DNA of 64,000 nt, taken from contig CAWGFO010000009.1 of NCBI GenBank assembly GCA_963821925.1, positions 186,001 to 250,000 of the forward strand, written 5' to 3'. The translations under genes and the position numbers were made by a program. Positions 1 to 8,670 of the stretch are shown piece after piece (the stretch's first letter is position 1; each line of letters opens with the position of its first letter). The DNA comes from JAOUEA01 sp963821925. GTDB lineage: Bacteria > Actinomycetota > UBA4738 > HRBIN12. The notes beneath the pieces were generated by a model. It was not told the DNA's origin. It saw nothing but the letters and a program-made list of their open reading frames with translations, and did not search any database.

Positions 1-248
1 TCGTCGAGGAACCACCCTGGGATGGGCACGAGTCCGCGGGCGAACCGCGCGTACTGCACGTACAGGGGCTTGTCCAGGCCGAACGCCTCCCGCGCCGCCG
101 CGATCTGCTCAGGGGTGGTGGACTTCCCCACCGCTCGGCGCGCCGGGTCTCCGGCCGGGAGCTTCACGAAGATCAGGAACGTCAGGAGCGACACGATGAA
201 CAGCACCAGGATCATGAACAGCACCCGGCGGATCAGATACCTGCCCAT
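1..248 (-). CDS. Peptide/nickel ABC transporter permease, DppB-like (N-terminal part, cut by window edge)
   Basis: Inner-membrane permease subunit of a peptide-type ABC importer; only the first 82 codons are inside the window. The protein begins MGRYLIRRVLFMILVLFIVS, the usual DppB/OppB start: a short basic N-terminus, then a first membrane helix at about residues 8-30. This is followed by the typical periplasmic stretch with a GDPAR motif near residue 33 and TPEQIAAAREAFGLDKP near residues 44-60. The ATG at 248 has a GGGAG ribosome site about 5 nt upstream. It lies downstream of the dppC-like and binding-protein genes on the same strand, separated from the latter by a strong hairpin. The order C, binding protein, B is unusual for this family. 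Confidence 0.85.
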   Translation of the reverse strand, partial: MGRYLIRRVLFMILVLFIVSLLTFLIFVKLPAGDPARRAVGKSTTPEQIAAAREAFGLDKPLYVQYARFARGLVPIPGWFLD

Positions 249-277
249 CGCTCCCTCACTCGCTCCTTCGGGAGGAG

Positions 278-303
278 GAGGGGGCCGCCGGAGCGGCCCC
301 CTC
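278..303 (-). terminator. Intercistronic hairpin between peptide-binding protein gene and dppB
   Basis: An 11-bp perfect stem (278-288 with 293-303) closed by a CGGA tetraloop, GC-rich and without a T tract. It sits 17 nt after the stop codon of the binding-protein gene and before the dppB start. Such hairpins usually act as partial terminators or 3' protectors that raise binding-protein mRNA over permease mRNA; that role is inferred. Confidence 0.5.
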
Positions 304-320
304 GCTCTCCATGTTCTCTG

Positions 321-2183
321 CTAGCCGCCGGAGACGGCCATGTGGTCGAACGCCGCCAGCCCCGCGAACTGATCGAACGAGTAGTTCGTCACGTTCGGAG
401 ACAGGATGTCGACGCTGTTGTCGAACAGGTACGGCACCCACGGAACGACCTCTTCCATCAGCTGCTTGTCGAGGTCGGCCCAGCACTGGAACCGCTCCTC
501 GTCCTGGGCGGCCGAGCACTCGGCGACCTTGTCGTCGACGCTCGGGACCGAGGCAACGCTGTACCCCCAGCCCTTCAGCTGGTCGGCCGTGGCGCCCAGC
601 AGGGAGTAGTTGCAGCAGCTCTCCCAGAGCCCGCTGGAGTCGAAGAGGGGGCCGCCGAACGTGTAGCCGTCGGCGTAGTCCTTGCCCCATGCCGGCCCGA
701 TGCAGAACGCCGTCTGCGAGTTGGCGTCGTTGCACTTGTTGTACATCGTGCCGCGCTCCAGCTCCTTGACGTCCATCGTGATCCCCAGAGGCGCCAGGTT
801 GTCCTTCAGGATCGCGGCCTGGGCCGGGTAGGGGTCCTCACGGTCGGTGATCGTGAGGATGTTCTCGCACGAAGGGTCGTCACAGACGCCGTCGCCGTTC
901 TTGTCGTACTTCGACTGCTTCATCTCGTCCATGGCCTTCTGCTGATCGCCCGAGCTGTTGGGCGTCGCGTACGGGTCATAGTCGGCGAGCAGGTTGTTCT
1001 GCAGCGAGTTGACGAAGATGTGACCGGCGATCTGCCCGGTCGTCTCGCCGCCTCGAACCTGCCTGAAGCCCTGCTTGTCGAGGGCCCAGTTGATCGCCTT
1101 GCGGACGTGGATGTCGTCGAACGGCGCCATCGCCAGGTTGAACGAGACGTACCGCACCGCATCGGACGGGTACACGTTCATACGATCCTGGAGGTCAGGA
1201 TTCGTCGTGTACTCCTTGATCTTGTTCGGCGGCACGGCCCCGTCGACCACGAAGTCGATCGCGCCGGCGCTGACCTGGTTGTACAGGTCGTTGTTGTCGC
1301 CACCGATCGTGACCTCGATCGAGTCCGCATACGCCGGACGAAGATCGTCGGTCGCGGGATCGTAGTTCGGGTTGCGCTCCAAGACGATCGAGCGGCCGGG
1401 CACGTAGCCCGCGACCGGCTTCTGGTCCTTGGGGTTGACCGAGAAGTCGAGGTCGGCTGCGCCCTGGAACTGGTAGGGACCCGTGGCCACGAGGAACCGG
1501 CCGTAGTTGCGGTCGTGACCCTCGGCGGCGCCGTACTTCGCGTCGCCGTTCGGCGGGATCGGCGCGGTGGTCGCCATCGCGAACCGGTAGCCGAGGTCAC
1601 CCGTGGGCTCCGTCAACTTGATGACCAGCGTCGAGTCGTCGGGCGCGGTCAGTCCGGAGATCGTCTCGGCCTTGCCGGCCGCGTAGTCGTCGAAGCCCTC
1701 GATCACCGAGTAGTAGAACGAGTAGCCGCCGACGTTGGCGGCCGGGTCAGCCGTGCGCTCGAGCGCGCGGATGAAGTCGCCGGCCGTCACGCTGACGTCA
1801 CCGAACGGGTCGCCGTACTTGACGCCCTGCTTCAGCGTGAAGGTCCACGTGAGACCGTCCGCCGATACCTCGGGCGCCGCCGACGCGATGTCGGGGAAGA
1901 TCTCGGCGCCGCCCTGGTCCGTCGGCACGCCCTTGTAGGACATCAGCGTGCGTAGCAGGCAGCACCGGTAGTACTCCCACGTTACGGAGTAGTACTCCTT
2001 CTGTGGGTCGAACGCCGCAGTGACGTCGGCCAGCATCGCCATCTTCAGCGTGCCACCTGACAGATCGGTCGACGCGGACCCGGTGTCCGTCGACGAGCTC
2101 GACGTGCTGTCGTTGCCTCCGCACGCCGCGGCGACGATGCCCAAGACCGCCACGACGGCGATCAGCTTGAGCGATCGTTTCAA
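321..2183 (-). CDS. Peptide ABC transporter substrate-binding lipoprotein (SBP family 5)
   Basis: Extracytoplasmic solute-binding protein of a peptide/nickel-type ABC importer, 620 aa. It begins with a lipoprotein signal: basic KRSLKL, a hydrophobic stretch, then a lipobox IVAAAC, so it should be lipidated at Cys and anchored outside the membrane. A Ser/Thr/Gly-rich linker follows, then a long DppA/OppA fold with the family-typical pattern of DPQ near the N-terminus and ALDKQGF in the middle. I prefer the TTG at 2183 over an ATG at 2204, because GAGAGGGGG lies 5 nt before the TTG and the signal peptide then starts correctly. It is preceded by dppC (74 nt) and followed by a hairpin and dppB. 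Many paired Cys in the C-terminal part (for example CDDPSC, ESCCNY) suggest disulfides. The substrate cannot be told. Confidence 0.88.
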   Translation of the reverse strand: MKRSLKLIAVVAVLGIVAAACGGNDSTSSSSTDTGSASTDLSGGTLKMAMLADVTAAFDPQKEYYSVTWEYYRCCLLRTLMSYKGVPTDQGGAEIFPDIASAAPEVSADGLTWTFTLKQGVKYGDPFGDVSVTAGDFIRALERTADPAANVGGYSFYYSVIEGFDDYAAGKAETISGLTAPDDSTLVIKLTEPTGDLGYRFAMATTAPIPPNGDAKYGAAEGHDRNYGRFLVATGPYQFQGAADLDFSVNPKDQKPVAGYVPGRSIVLERNPNYDPATDDLRPAYADSIEVTIGGDNNDLYNQVSAGAIDFVVDGAVPPNKIKEYTTNPDLQDRMNVYPSDAVRYVSFNLAMAPFDDIHVRKAINWALDKQGFRQVRGGETTGQIAGHIFVNSLQNNLLADYDPYATPNSSGDQQKAMDEMKQSKYDKNGDGVCDDPSCENILTITDREDPYPAQAAILKDNLAPLGITMDVKELERGTMYNKCNDANSQTAFCIGPAWGKDYADGYTFGGPLFDSSGLWESCCNYSLLGATADQLKGWGYSVASVPSVDDKVAECSAAQDEERFQCWADLDKQLMEEVVPWVPYLFDNSVDILSPNVTNYSFDQFAGLAAFDHMAVSGG

Positions 2184-2256
2184 GGTTGCCCCCTCTCTTT
2201 CCAAGCTCAGCGTCCCCGGTCGGGGACGATCCGAACGTTGTCACACCTAGATACGG

Positions 2257-3351
2257 TCAGACCTGGGTCCTGGGGTCGAGTGCGTCCCGCAATCCGTCGC
2301 CCACGAGGTTGAAGGCGAGCGTCGTCATGAAGAGCGCGAGACCCGGGAAGATCATGAGCCAGGGCGCGTACGTGAACGCCGAGCCGGATGCCGACAGCAT
2401 GCCGCCCCACGACGCCACCTCGTCCGGCACACCGACCCCGAGGAACGACAGGCCCGCCTCGAACAGGATGTTGGCCGGGATGATCAGGGTCGTATACACG
2501 ATGAGCGGGGCCGCGACGTTCGGGAGGATCTCGCGGGCCATGATCCTGAAGTTGGTGGCGCCGAGCGACCGGGACGCTTCCACGAACTCCTTCTCGCGCA
2601 TCGAGAGCACCTGGCCGCGGATGATCCGGGAGATGTACGGCCAGCTGAAGAGGCCGATGATCAGGCCGACGAGGATCAGCCCCGGCTTGATGAGCCCGCC
2701 GAGGCAGCCCTGGGCGGTCGTCCCGCACGCGGCCGCCAGTCCGAGCGCGAGCAGGAGGATCGGCAGGGAGAGCACGAGGTCGGTGGCACGCGAGATCACC
2801 GTGTCGACCTTGCCCCGGAAGAACCCGGCCATGATGCCGAGGATCACCCCGATGACGACCGCCAGCCCGGTGGCGAAGAAGGCGATGAAGAGCGACGTGC
2901 GGGCGCCGTACAGGATCCGGATGAACTGGTCGCGGCCGGGGCCCTCGACCCCGAGCAGATACCCGGGGACGGCGGTGCAGCCCGACTGGCCGAGGCTCTC
3001 GGCCGTGCCGCCCGTGAAGGTGACCTCCTGCGCCGGCGGGCAGGGCCACCAGAACGGCGCGCCCTGGAGTCCGAACTGGTCGAGCGCCTTCAGGTTCACT
3101 TCGTTCGGGCCGTGGCCGGTGATCTTGGCGAAGAGCGGGGCGGTGATGGCGAGGAGGATCATGATCACGACCATCACGGCGCCGGCGAGGGCCCATCGAT
3201 CCTTGCGGAACTGCCGCCAGAAGATCTCCCACGGGGACTTGCCGATGATGTCTTGACCGACCGCGAGGTCGATCTGGGCCGCGGAGGTGTCCTCGCTCGG
3301 CGCCAGGACGGCGCGCCGTTCGGCCTCGAGGTCCTCAGGGCTCTTCGTCAT
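2257..3351 (-). CDS. Peptide/nickel ABC transporter permease, DppC-like
   Basis: Second permease subunit of the peptide importer, 364 aa. A cytoplasmic N-terminus of about 50 residues leads into a first membrane helix (about residues 55-80). A roughly 65-residue extracytoplasmic insertion with two Cys follows, then five more helices. The cytoplasmic loop with the EAA signature (EASRSLGATNFRIMAREIL, about residues 235-255) is the contact site for the ATPase, whose gene is not in the window. It is the first gene of the visible operon. A promoter TTGCCT-N18-TAACCT lies about 52-81 nt upstream of the ATG. The ATG has no good ribosome site, so the start is only moderately certain. Confidence 0.87.
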   Translation of the reverse strand: MTKSPEDLEAERRAVLAPSEDTSAAQIDLAVGQDIIGKSPWEIFWRQFRKDRWALAGAVMVVIMILLAITAPLFAKITGHGPNEVNLKALDQFGLQGAPFWWPCPPAQEVTFTGGTAESLGQSGCTAVPGYLLGVEGPGRDQFIRILYGARTSLFIAFFATGLAVVIGVILGIMAGFFRGKVDTVISRATDLVLSLPILLLALGLAAACGTTAQGCLGGLIKPGLILVGLIIGLFSWPYISRIIRGQVLSMREKEFVEASRSLGATNFRIMAREILPNVAAPLIVYTTLIIPANILFEAGLSFLGVGVPDEVASWGGMLSASGSAFTYAPWLMIFPGLALFMTTLAFNLVGDGLRDALDPRTQV

Positions 3352-3402
3352 ACCGGATGCTCATGCTAGGGCCATCTCCCGTCCGCGGCAACGCAGCGAC
3401 GC

Positions 3403-3432
3403 AGGTTATGGCAGGAATCCGAAACCAGGCAA
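3403..3432 (-). promoter_or_regulatory. Candidate promoter of the dppC-binding protein-dppB operon
   Basis: On the minus strand TTGCCT (3432-3427) is followed after 18 nt by TAACCT (3408-3403). The predicted start is near 3396, giving a leader of about 45 nt before dppC. It is the only good sigma-70-like pair in the 90-nt gap after apgM. Confidence 0.4.
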
Positions 3433-3441
3433 CGCCGCAGG

Positions 3442-4725
3442 TCAGGAGGCCATCAGCGCGGTGAGACGCGGAAGGATCTGGGGACCGAGCAGCTCACCCA
3501 GCGACCCATCGGCGCAGGCGCGCTCCCCGAAGGAGGTCGAGCCGTCGGGCGTGACGGGACCGCCCGCCGCCACGAGCGGGACCGGATCGGCCGTGTGCGC
3601 CTTGCGCAGGCACGAGGTCGAATGGTCGGCGGTCACCGCGACCACGGTCCCGGGGCCGATCCGCGGGAGCACCTCGGCGAAGAAGGCGCGATCGATCGCG
3701 GCGATCACGTCGCGCTTGTCCTCGGCGCGGCCATCGTGCGCCGGCACGTCCGGGCCCTTGATGTGGATGTAGAGCGCCTCGAAGTCGGCGAGCGCGTCGG
3801 CGGCGAGCGCCGCCCAGGCCGCGTACGCCTCCTCGGCGGCGCCGCCGAACCCGATCGGGTCGAGGCGCGGGACGGCCACCGGATCCATCCCGAGCGCGAT
3901 CGAGATCCCACGCTCGACGGGCATCTCCACGAAGCAGCCCCAGGTCAGGCCGAACCGATCGCGGATCGGCTGGAGGCGGGGCCGGCGATCGCCGCCGTCC
4001 CGCGTGAGGATCAGGTTCCCCGGGAGCTTCCCGTCGGCGCGGCGGGCGGCGTTCACCTCGGATGAGTCCAGCAGCTTCGCCGAGCCCTCCACGAACGCGT
4101 TCGTGAGGTCGGCCGCTCGCAGGGCGGCGTCGTCGTCCTCGAGCGGTTCACAGGTCGCGACGCGAGGTTCGAAGGTCTCGAGGGCGACGCCGAGGTGCCC
4201 CTCCCGACGGTAGGCGGGGTCGGTGTTCGTGACGTTCGCGCTGAGCGCCGAGCCGTCGTCGGTGCGGATCACGAGGGCGCCACGATGCTCGATCGTCGAC
4301 TCGAGCACGAAGGTGGCGCCCGCCAGGCGCAGCGTGTCGTTCACCTCGGCCGCGAGCGCGTGGGCCTCATCCGAGGAGAGGTCGCGGCCCACGCGGCGGT
4401 CGAGGATCTCGGGCCAGTCGGCCGTCGCGAAGTTCACCCGATACGCGAGGTCGCCGTCGCGGAAGTCCATGCCGATCCCCAGCGCCTCGAGGACGCCCCG
4501 CCCTGGATGCTCCTCGTGCGGGTCGTAGCCCAGGATCCCGAACACGCCGATGTCGGACTCGGGCGCGATGCCCGGACCGACGGTCACGACCGTGCCGGTG
4601 CGCCCACGCGCGGCCAGCGCGTCGAGGTGCGGGGTCTCCGCGGCTTCCAGCGGCGTGCGGTCGTCCAGCGCGGGGATCGGGTCGTCGCCGAGCCCGTCGA
4701 GGCAGACGTACAGGAGCTTGCTCAC
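3442..4725 (-). CDS. apgM: 2,3-bisphosphoglycerate-independent phosphoglycerate mutase, archaeal type
   Basis: Converts 3-phosphoglycerate to 2-phosphoglycerate in glycolysis without the bisphosphoglycerate cofactor; cytosolic, metal-dependent, alkaline-phosphatase fold. The 427-aa protein shows the ApgM hallmarks: an N-terminal metal site VCLDGLGDDP, then TPLEAAETPHLDALAARG, a PESDIG segment carrying the nucleophile Ser, the KGPD.PAHDG metal ligands (about residues 317-330), and the C-terminal ADHSTSC motif. The GTG at 4725 is chosen because GAGGAGG lies 5 nt upstream and the protein then starts VSKLLYVCLDG; longer readings run into tpiA. It follows tpiA by 14 nt and is the last gene of gap-pgk-tpiA-apgM, so the operon carries four consecutive steps from triose phosphates to 2-phosphoglycerate. 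Many actinobacterial loci have secG after tpiA instead. Confidence 0.9.
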   Translation of the reverse strand: MSKLLYVCLDGLGDDPIPALDDRTPLEAAETPHLDALAARGRTGTVVTVGPGIAPESDIGVFGILGYDPHEEHPGRGVLEALGIGMDFRDGDLAYRVNFATADWPEILDRRVGRDLSSDEAHALAAEVNDTLRLAGATFVLESTIEHRGALVIRTDDGSALSANVTNTDPAYRREGHLGVALETFEPRVATCEPLEDDDAALRAADLTNAFVEGSAKLLDSSEVNAARRADGKLPGNLILTRDGGDRRPRLQPIRDRFGLTWGCFVEMPVERGISIALGMDPVAVPRLDPIGFGGAAEEAYAAWAALAADALADFEALYIHIKGPDVPAHDGRAEDKRDVIAAIDRAFFAEVLPRIGPGTVVAVTADHSTSCLRKAHTADPVPLVAAGGPVTPDGSTSFGERACADGSLGELLGPQILPRLTALMAS

Positions 4726-4739
4726 GGATCCTCCTCGGA

Positions 4740-5510
4740 TCAGCGGTACTTCACGATCAGTGCGAACTCCTCGGGATCGAGGCTGGCCCCGCCGACGAGC
4801 GCGCCGTCGATCTCGGGGTGCGCCATGAACTCGCGGATGTTGCCCGGCTTCACGCTGCCGCCGTACTGGACCCGTACCGCCTGCGCGACGGCGTCGTCGT
4901 AGCGATCGGCCAGCGTGGCACGGATCATCTCGACGACCCGGCCCGCATCGTTCGGCTCGGCGTTGCGGCCGGTCCCGATCGCCCAGATCGGCTCGTAGGC
5001 GATCACGGCCGTCGTCGCCTGCTCGGCGTCGACGTCGGAGAAGGCCCGGCGGATCTGGCCCGTGACCTTCGACTCGGTGCCGTCGGCCTCGCGCTCCTCG
5101 AGCGTCTCGCCCACGCACACGATCGGCGTCATCCCGTGCTTGAAGACCGCGCGGACCTTCCTGTTCACGGTCTGGTCGTCCTCGCCGAAGAGCTGGCGTC
5201 GCTCGGAGTGGCCGACGATCACGTACGACACCTTCAGGGCCGCGAGCATCGGCGGCGCGATCTCGCCCGTGAAGGCGCCCTTCTCCTCGGCGTTGACGTT
5301 CTGGGCACCGAGCCCGTACGGCAGCTTGTCGGAGTCGAGCAGCGTCTCCACGGAGCGGAGCGCCGTGAACGGGGGGCAGATCACGACCTCGACCTTCTCG
5401 GCGTCCTCCTTGTCCAGGAGGTAGCTCAGCTTCTGCACCGCCTGGATCGCCTCCAGGTGCGTCTTGTGCATCTTCCAGTTGGCTGCAACGATCGGTCGCC
5501 GATCGGTCAT
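4740..5510 (-). CDS. tpiA: Triose-phosphate isomerase
   Basis: Interconverts dihydroxyacetone phosphate and glyceraldehyde 3-phosphate; a TIM barrel of 256 aa, the normal size. Catalytic residues are visible: Lys in AANWKMHK near the N-terminus, His in IVGHSERRQ (about residue 95), Glu in AYEPIWAIGTG (about residue 166), and the phosphate loop YGGSVKPGN. The ATG at 5510 lies 1 nt after the pgk stop, and its ribosome site GGAGG lies inside the end of pgk, so translation is coupled to pgk. Confidence 0.97.
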   Translation of the reverse strand: MTDRRPIVAANWKMHKTHLEAIQAVQKLSYLLDKEDAEKVEVVICPPFTALRSVETLLDSDKLPYGLGAQNVNAEEKGAFTGEIAPPMLAALKVSYVIVGHSERRQLFGEDDQTVNRKVRAVFKHGMTPIVCVGETLEEREADGTESKVTGQIRRAFSDVDAEQATTAVIAYEPIWAIGTGRNAEPNDAGRVVEMIRATLADRYDDAVAQAVRVQYGGSVKPGNIREFMAHPEIDGALVGGASLDPEEFALIVKYR

Positions 5511-5511
5511 C

Positions 5512-6687
5512 TCATGCCTCCAGGATCGTGATGCCGGGGAGCGCCCTGCCTTCGAGGAACTCGAGGGAGGCGCCGCCGCCGGTCGAGAGGTGGTCGAACG
5601 CATCCTCGAGCTCGGCCCGTTTGATCGCGAGCAGCGAGTCGCCGCCGCCGACCACCGTGAACGCGTCGGCGTGGGCGATCGCCGTCGCGACGCCTCGCGT
5701 GCCGGCGCTGAACGGCTCGAGCTCGAAGACGCCCATCGGGCCGTTCCACAGGATCGTCTTCGCGTCGCCGATGATGTGCGCGTAGCTCTCGACCGTCCGC
5801 GGGCCGATGTCGAGCGCCTTGAGACCGCGTGGGATCGCGGTGGCCGGCACGGTCTGCCGGGGCGCGTCGAGCGAGATCTCCGGCGCGGCCACGGCGTCCT
5901 CCGGGACCTCGATCAGCACCCCGCGCTCCTTCGCCTTCGCCCGGGTTGCCCGCACGTCCTCGAAGCGGTCCCGCTCGACGAGGCTCTCCCCCACGTCGCC
6001 GCCGCCGGCCGCGATCAGCGTGTTCGCCATCGCGCCGCCGATCAGCAACGCATCGACCCGATCGATCAGCGCGTCGATCACCGCGAGCTTGTCGGAGACC
6101 TTCGCGCCTCCGAGGACCGCGATGTACGGGCGCGCGGGATCGTGGAGCAGCCCCCCGAGCACCTCGACCTCCCGCTGGAGCAGCCGCCCGGCGACCGCGG
6201 AGCGACCGCTCGCGAGCATCAGCTCGGGCAGCGCCGAGACGCTCGCGTGCGCGCGATGCGCCGCCCCGAAGGCATCGTCCACGTAGGCGTCGGCGAGCTC
6301 GGCGAGGCGCCCCGCGAAGGCGGGGTCGTTCGCCTCCTCCCCCGGGTCGAACCGCAGGTTGTCGAGCATCACGACGGGATCGCCGGGCACCGTCTCGGGC
6401 ACCGGGTGCGCGAGCCAGGTCACGGGCCGGCCGAGGAGCTCCTGGAGCCGCTCGGCGGGCCCACGGGTCGTGAGGCCGGCGTCGACCTTCCCCTTCGGCC
6501 GCCCCAGGTGCGACGCGAGCACGAGCGTCGCGCCGCGGTCGAGCAGCTCGGTGACCGTCGGCAGGGATGCGCGGATCCTCGCGTCGTCGGCGACCGCGCC
6601 GTCGGAGAGCGGCACGTTGAAGTCGACGCGCACGAAGACCCGGCGCCCCTCGAGGTCGCCGAGGTCGTCGAGGGTGCGCAGGCTCAC
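5512..6687 (-). CDS. pgk: Phosphoglycerate kinase
   Basis: Transfers phosphate from 1,3-bisphosphoglycerate to ADP; two-domain cytosolic enzyme, 391 aa, full length. The N-terminal signature VFVRVDFNVPL, the substrate-binding LASHLGRPKG, the hinge ILGGAKVSDK and the C-terminal nucleotide loop GGGDSLLAI are present. The GTG start at 6687 overlaps the gap stop codon (GTGA) and puts RRVFVRVDFNVPL at the expected distance from the N-terminus; longer readings overlap gap. It is the second gene of the glycolytic operon, with its stop 1 nt from the tpiA start. Confidence 0.96.
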   Translation of the reverse strand: MSLRTLDDLGDLEGRRVFVRVDFNVPLSDGAVADDARIRASLPTVTELLDRGATLVLASHLGRPKGKVDAGLTTRGPAERLQELLGRPVTWLAHPVPETVPGDPVVMLDNLRFDPGEEANDPAFAGRLAELADAYVDDAFGAAHRAHASVSALPELMLASGRSAVAGRLLQREVEVLGGLLHDPARPYIAVLGGAKVSDKLAVIDALIDRVDALLIGGAMANTLIAAGGGDVGESLVERDRFEDVRATRAKAKERGVLIEVPEDAVAAPEISLDAPRQTVPATAIPRGLKALDIGPRTVESYAHIIGDAKTILWNGPMGVFELEPFSAGTRGVATAIAHADAFTVVGGGDSLLAIKRAELEDAFDHLSTGGGASLEFLEGRALPGITILEA

Positions 6688-7691
6688 AGCTTCGAGGCGA
6701 CGAGCGCGGCCAGGTCGACCAGGCGGTTCGAGTAGCCCCACTCGTTGTCGTACCAGCCGATCGCCTTCACGACGTTGCCCATCACCATCGTGGCGCTCGC
6801 GTCGAACGTGCACGAGGCGGGCGAGCCGACGATGTCGGACGAGACGATCGGGTCCTCGGTGTACACGAGCTTGCCGGCGAGCGGGCCGGCGTCGGCGGCC
6901 GCCTTGAACGCGGCCTTCACTTCGTCGACCGTGACCTCGCGGCCGACCGTGGCCACCAGGTCGGTCACGGACCCGTCGGGCACCGGCACGCGCAGCGCCA
7001 TCCCGTCGAGCTTGCCCTTGAGCTGCGGCAGCACGAGGCCGGTGGCCTTGGCCGCCCCGGTCGAGGTCGGGATGATGTTCACGGCCGCGGCACGCGCGCG
7101 GCGCAGGTCCTTGTGCGGCAGGTCGAGGATGTTCTGGTCATTCGTGTACGCGTGCACCGTGGTCATGAAGCCCTGCTCGAGCCCGAACGCGTCGTCGATC
7201 ACCTTCGCCATCGGCGCCACGCAGTTCGTGGTGCACGAGGCGTTCGAGATCACGTGGTGGGTGGCCGGGTCGTACTGGTCGTCGTTCACGCCCAGCACCA
7301 CGGTGAGGTCCTCGTTCTTGGCCGGGGCGCTGATCAGGACCTTCTGCGCGCCGGCCTCCAGGTGCGCCGCGGCCCGGTCGCGGTCGGTGAAGATCCCGGT
7401 CGACTCGATCACGATCTCGGCGCCCAGCTCCTTCCACGGGAGGCTGGCCGGATCGCGCTCGGCGAGCACCCGCAGCTCGTCGCCGTCGATCACCAGGCCG
7501 TTCGCGCCGACGGTGACCTCACCGGGGAAGCGCCCGAACACCGAGTCGTACTTCAAGAGGTGCGCCATCGTCGCGGCGTCGCCCAGGTCGTTCACTCCGA
7601 CGAAGTCGAAGTCGAACCCGCGCTGCTTGGCGGCACGGAAGAAGTTGCGGCCGATCCGCCCGAACCCGTTGATGCCGATCTTGACGCCCAT
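6684..7691 (-). CDS. gap: Glyceraldehyde-3-phosphate dehydrogenase, type I
   Basis: Oxidises glyceraldehyde 3-phosphate with NAD to 1,3-bisphosphoglycerate; 335 aa, full length. The Rossmann start GINGFGRIGRNFFRA, the catalytic Cys in SNASCTTNCVAP (about residue 152), the catalytic His in TTVHAYTNDQ and the C-terminal WYDNEWGYSNRLVDL are all visible. The ATG at 7691 has an excellent AAGGAGG site. A TAGGAT -10-like element at 7726-7721 would give a short leader, so an operon promoter probably lies in the 82-nt gap after rapZ. That gap is notable because the usual yvcK and whiA genes are missing here. Confidence 0.97.
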   Translation of the reverse strand: MGVKIGINGFGRIGRNFFRAAKQRGFDFDFVGVNDLGDAATMAHLLKYDSVFGRFPGEVTVGANGLVIDGDELRVLAERDPASLPWKELGAEIVIESTGIFTDRDRAAAHLEAGAQKVLISAPAKNEDLTVVLGVNDDQYDPATHHVISNASCTTNCVAPMAKVIDDAFGLEQGFMTTVHAYTNDQNILDLPHKDLRRARAAAVNIIPTSTGAAKATGLVLPQLKGKLDGMALRVPVPDGSVTDLVATVGREVTVDEVKAAFKAAADAGPLAGKLVYTEDPIVSSDIVGSPASCTFDASATMVMGNVVKAIGWYDNEWGYSNRLVDLAALVASKL

Positions 7692-7773
7692 CGTTCCTCC
7701 TTGAGGGGTGCGGCGTCGCCATCCTATCGAAGGGAGCCTCGACGCCGTCCCGGGTGGAGCGAGCGACGGGCCC

Positions 7774-8670
7774 TCAGCGTCGGCCGAGGTCGCGGTGGGA
7801 GACGCGGACCGGCAGGCCCCGCTCTCGGAAGAACCGCCCCAGCTCCTCCGACACGACGACCGAGCGGTGCCGCCCGCCGGTGCAGCCGACGGCGATCGTC
7901 AGGTAGGACTTCCCCTCGTCGAGGTAGCCGGGGACGATCACGTCGAGCAGCGCGTGGAGCCGGTCGATGAAGGCCACGTACTGATCCTGGTCCTGCACGT
8001 AGTCGCGCACGCGGGCGTCGGTGCCGGGCAGCGGACGGAGCTCGTCGATCCAATGAGGGTTCGGCAGGAAGCGCACGTCGAACACGAGGTCGGCGTCGCG
8101 TGGGGCACCGAACTTGAACCCGAACGACGTGATCGAGACCTGGAGGCCACGATCGGGCGCCTCGGTCGCGAACGCCTCGTGGATCCGGTCACGGAGGTCG
8201 TGCGGCGTGAGCCCGGTCGTGTCGATGATCAGGTCGGCGTCGCCACGGAGGCTCTCCATCATCAGGCGTTCCTTGCGGATGCCCTCGACGACCCGGTCGG
8301 CGGGCGCCAGCGGATGCCGGCGGCGGGTGGCCTCGTACCGGTTCACGAGATCGTCGTCGGCCGCCTCCAGGAACACGATCCGGTACTCGATGTTCAGCTG
8401 CTTCAGCTCGTCGAGTGCCTTCGACAGCTCGCCGAAGAACACGCCACCGCGCGCGTCGACGACGATCGCGATGCGGGCAGGCCCTCCTTCGCGGGCGCCG
8501 AGCTCGGCCATCTTCGGCAGGAGCGCCGGTGGGAGGTTGTCGACGACGAAGAAGCCGAGGTCCTCGAGCGAGTGCGCGGCCTCGGATCGTCCCGCGCCCG
8601 AGAGGCCCGTGATGATCGTGAAGCCGGGGTTCGCGCCGGTCGACGGGGGCATCGGGACGACCTCGGCCAT
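7774..8670 (-). CDS. rapZ: RapZ/YvcJ-family nucleotide-binding protein
   Basis: P-loop ATP/GTP-binding protein. In enterobacteria RapZ is an RNA-binding adaptor controlling amino-sugar synthesis; in Gram-positive bacteria the homologue YvcJ has a less clear role. The 298-aa product has a Walker A motif GLSGAGRS near residue 22, GFFVVDNLPPALLPKM (about residues 40-55), a VVDARGG loop and the conserved C-terminal VGCTGGRHRSV. The ATG at 8670 overlaps the uvrC stop codon by one base (TGATG) and has GGGAGAG 7 nt upstream; a GTG one codon earlier is possible. It is translationally coupled to uvrC. Confidence 0.93.
   Translation of the reverse strand: MAEVVPMPPSTGANPGFTIITGLSGAGRSEAAHSLEDLGFFVVDNLPPALLPKMAELGAREGGPARIAIVVDARGGVFFGELSKALDELKQLNIEYRIVFLEAADDDLVNRYEATRRRHPLAPADRVVEGIRKERLMMESLRGDADLIIDTTGLTPHDLRDRIHEAFATEAPDRGLQVSITSFGFKFGAPRDADLVFDVRFLPNPHWIDELRPLPGTDARVRDYVQDQDQYVAFIDRLHALLDVIVPGYLDEGKSYLTIAVGCTGGRHRSVVVSEELGRFFRERGLPVRVSHRDLGRR

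Noticed and set aside
342..1955. Long plus-strand open frame opposite the peptide-binding-protein gene
   Set aside because: Antisense shadow of a well-supported SBP family 5 gene. High GC keeps opposite frames open; composition is Arg/Val/Asp-rich with no recognisable domain.
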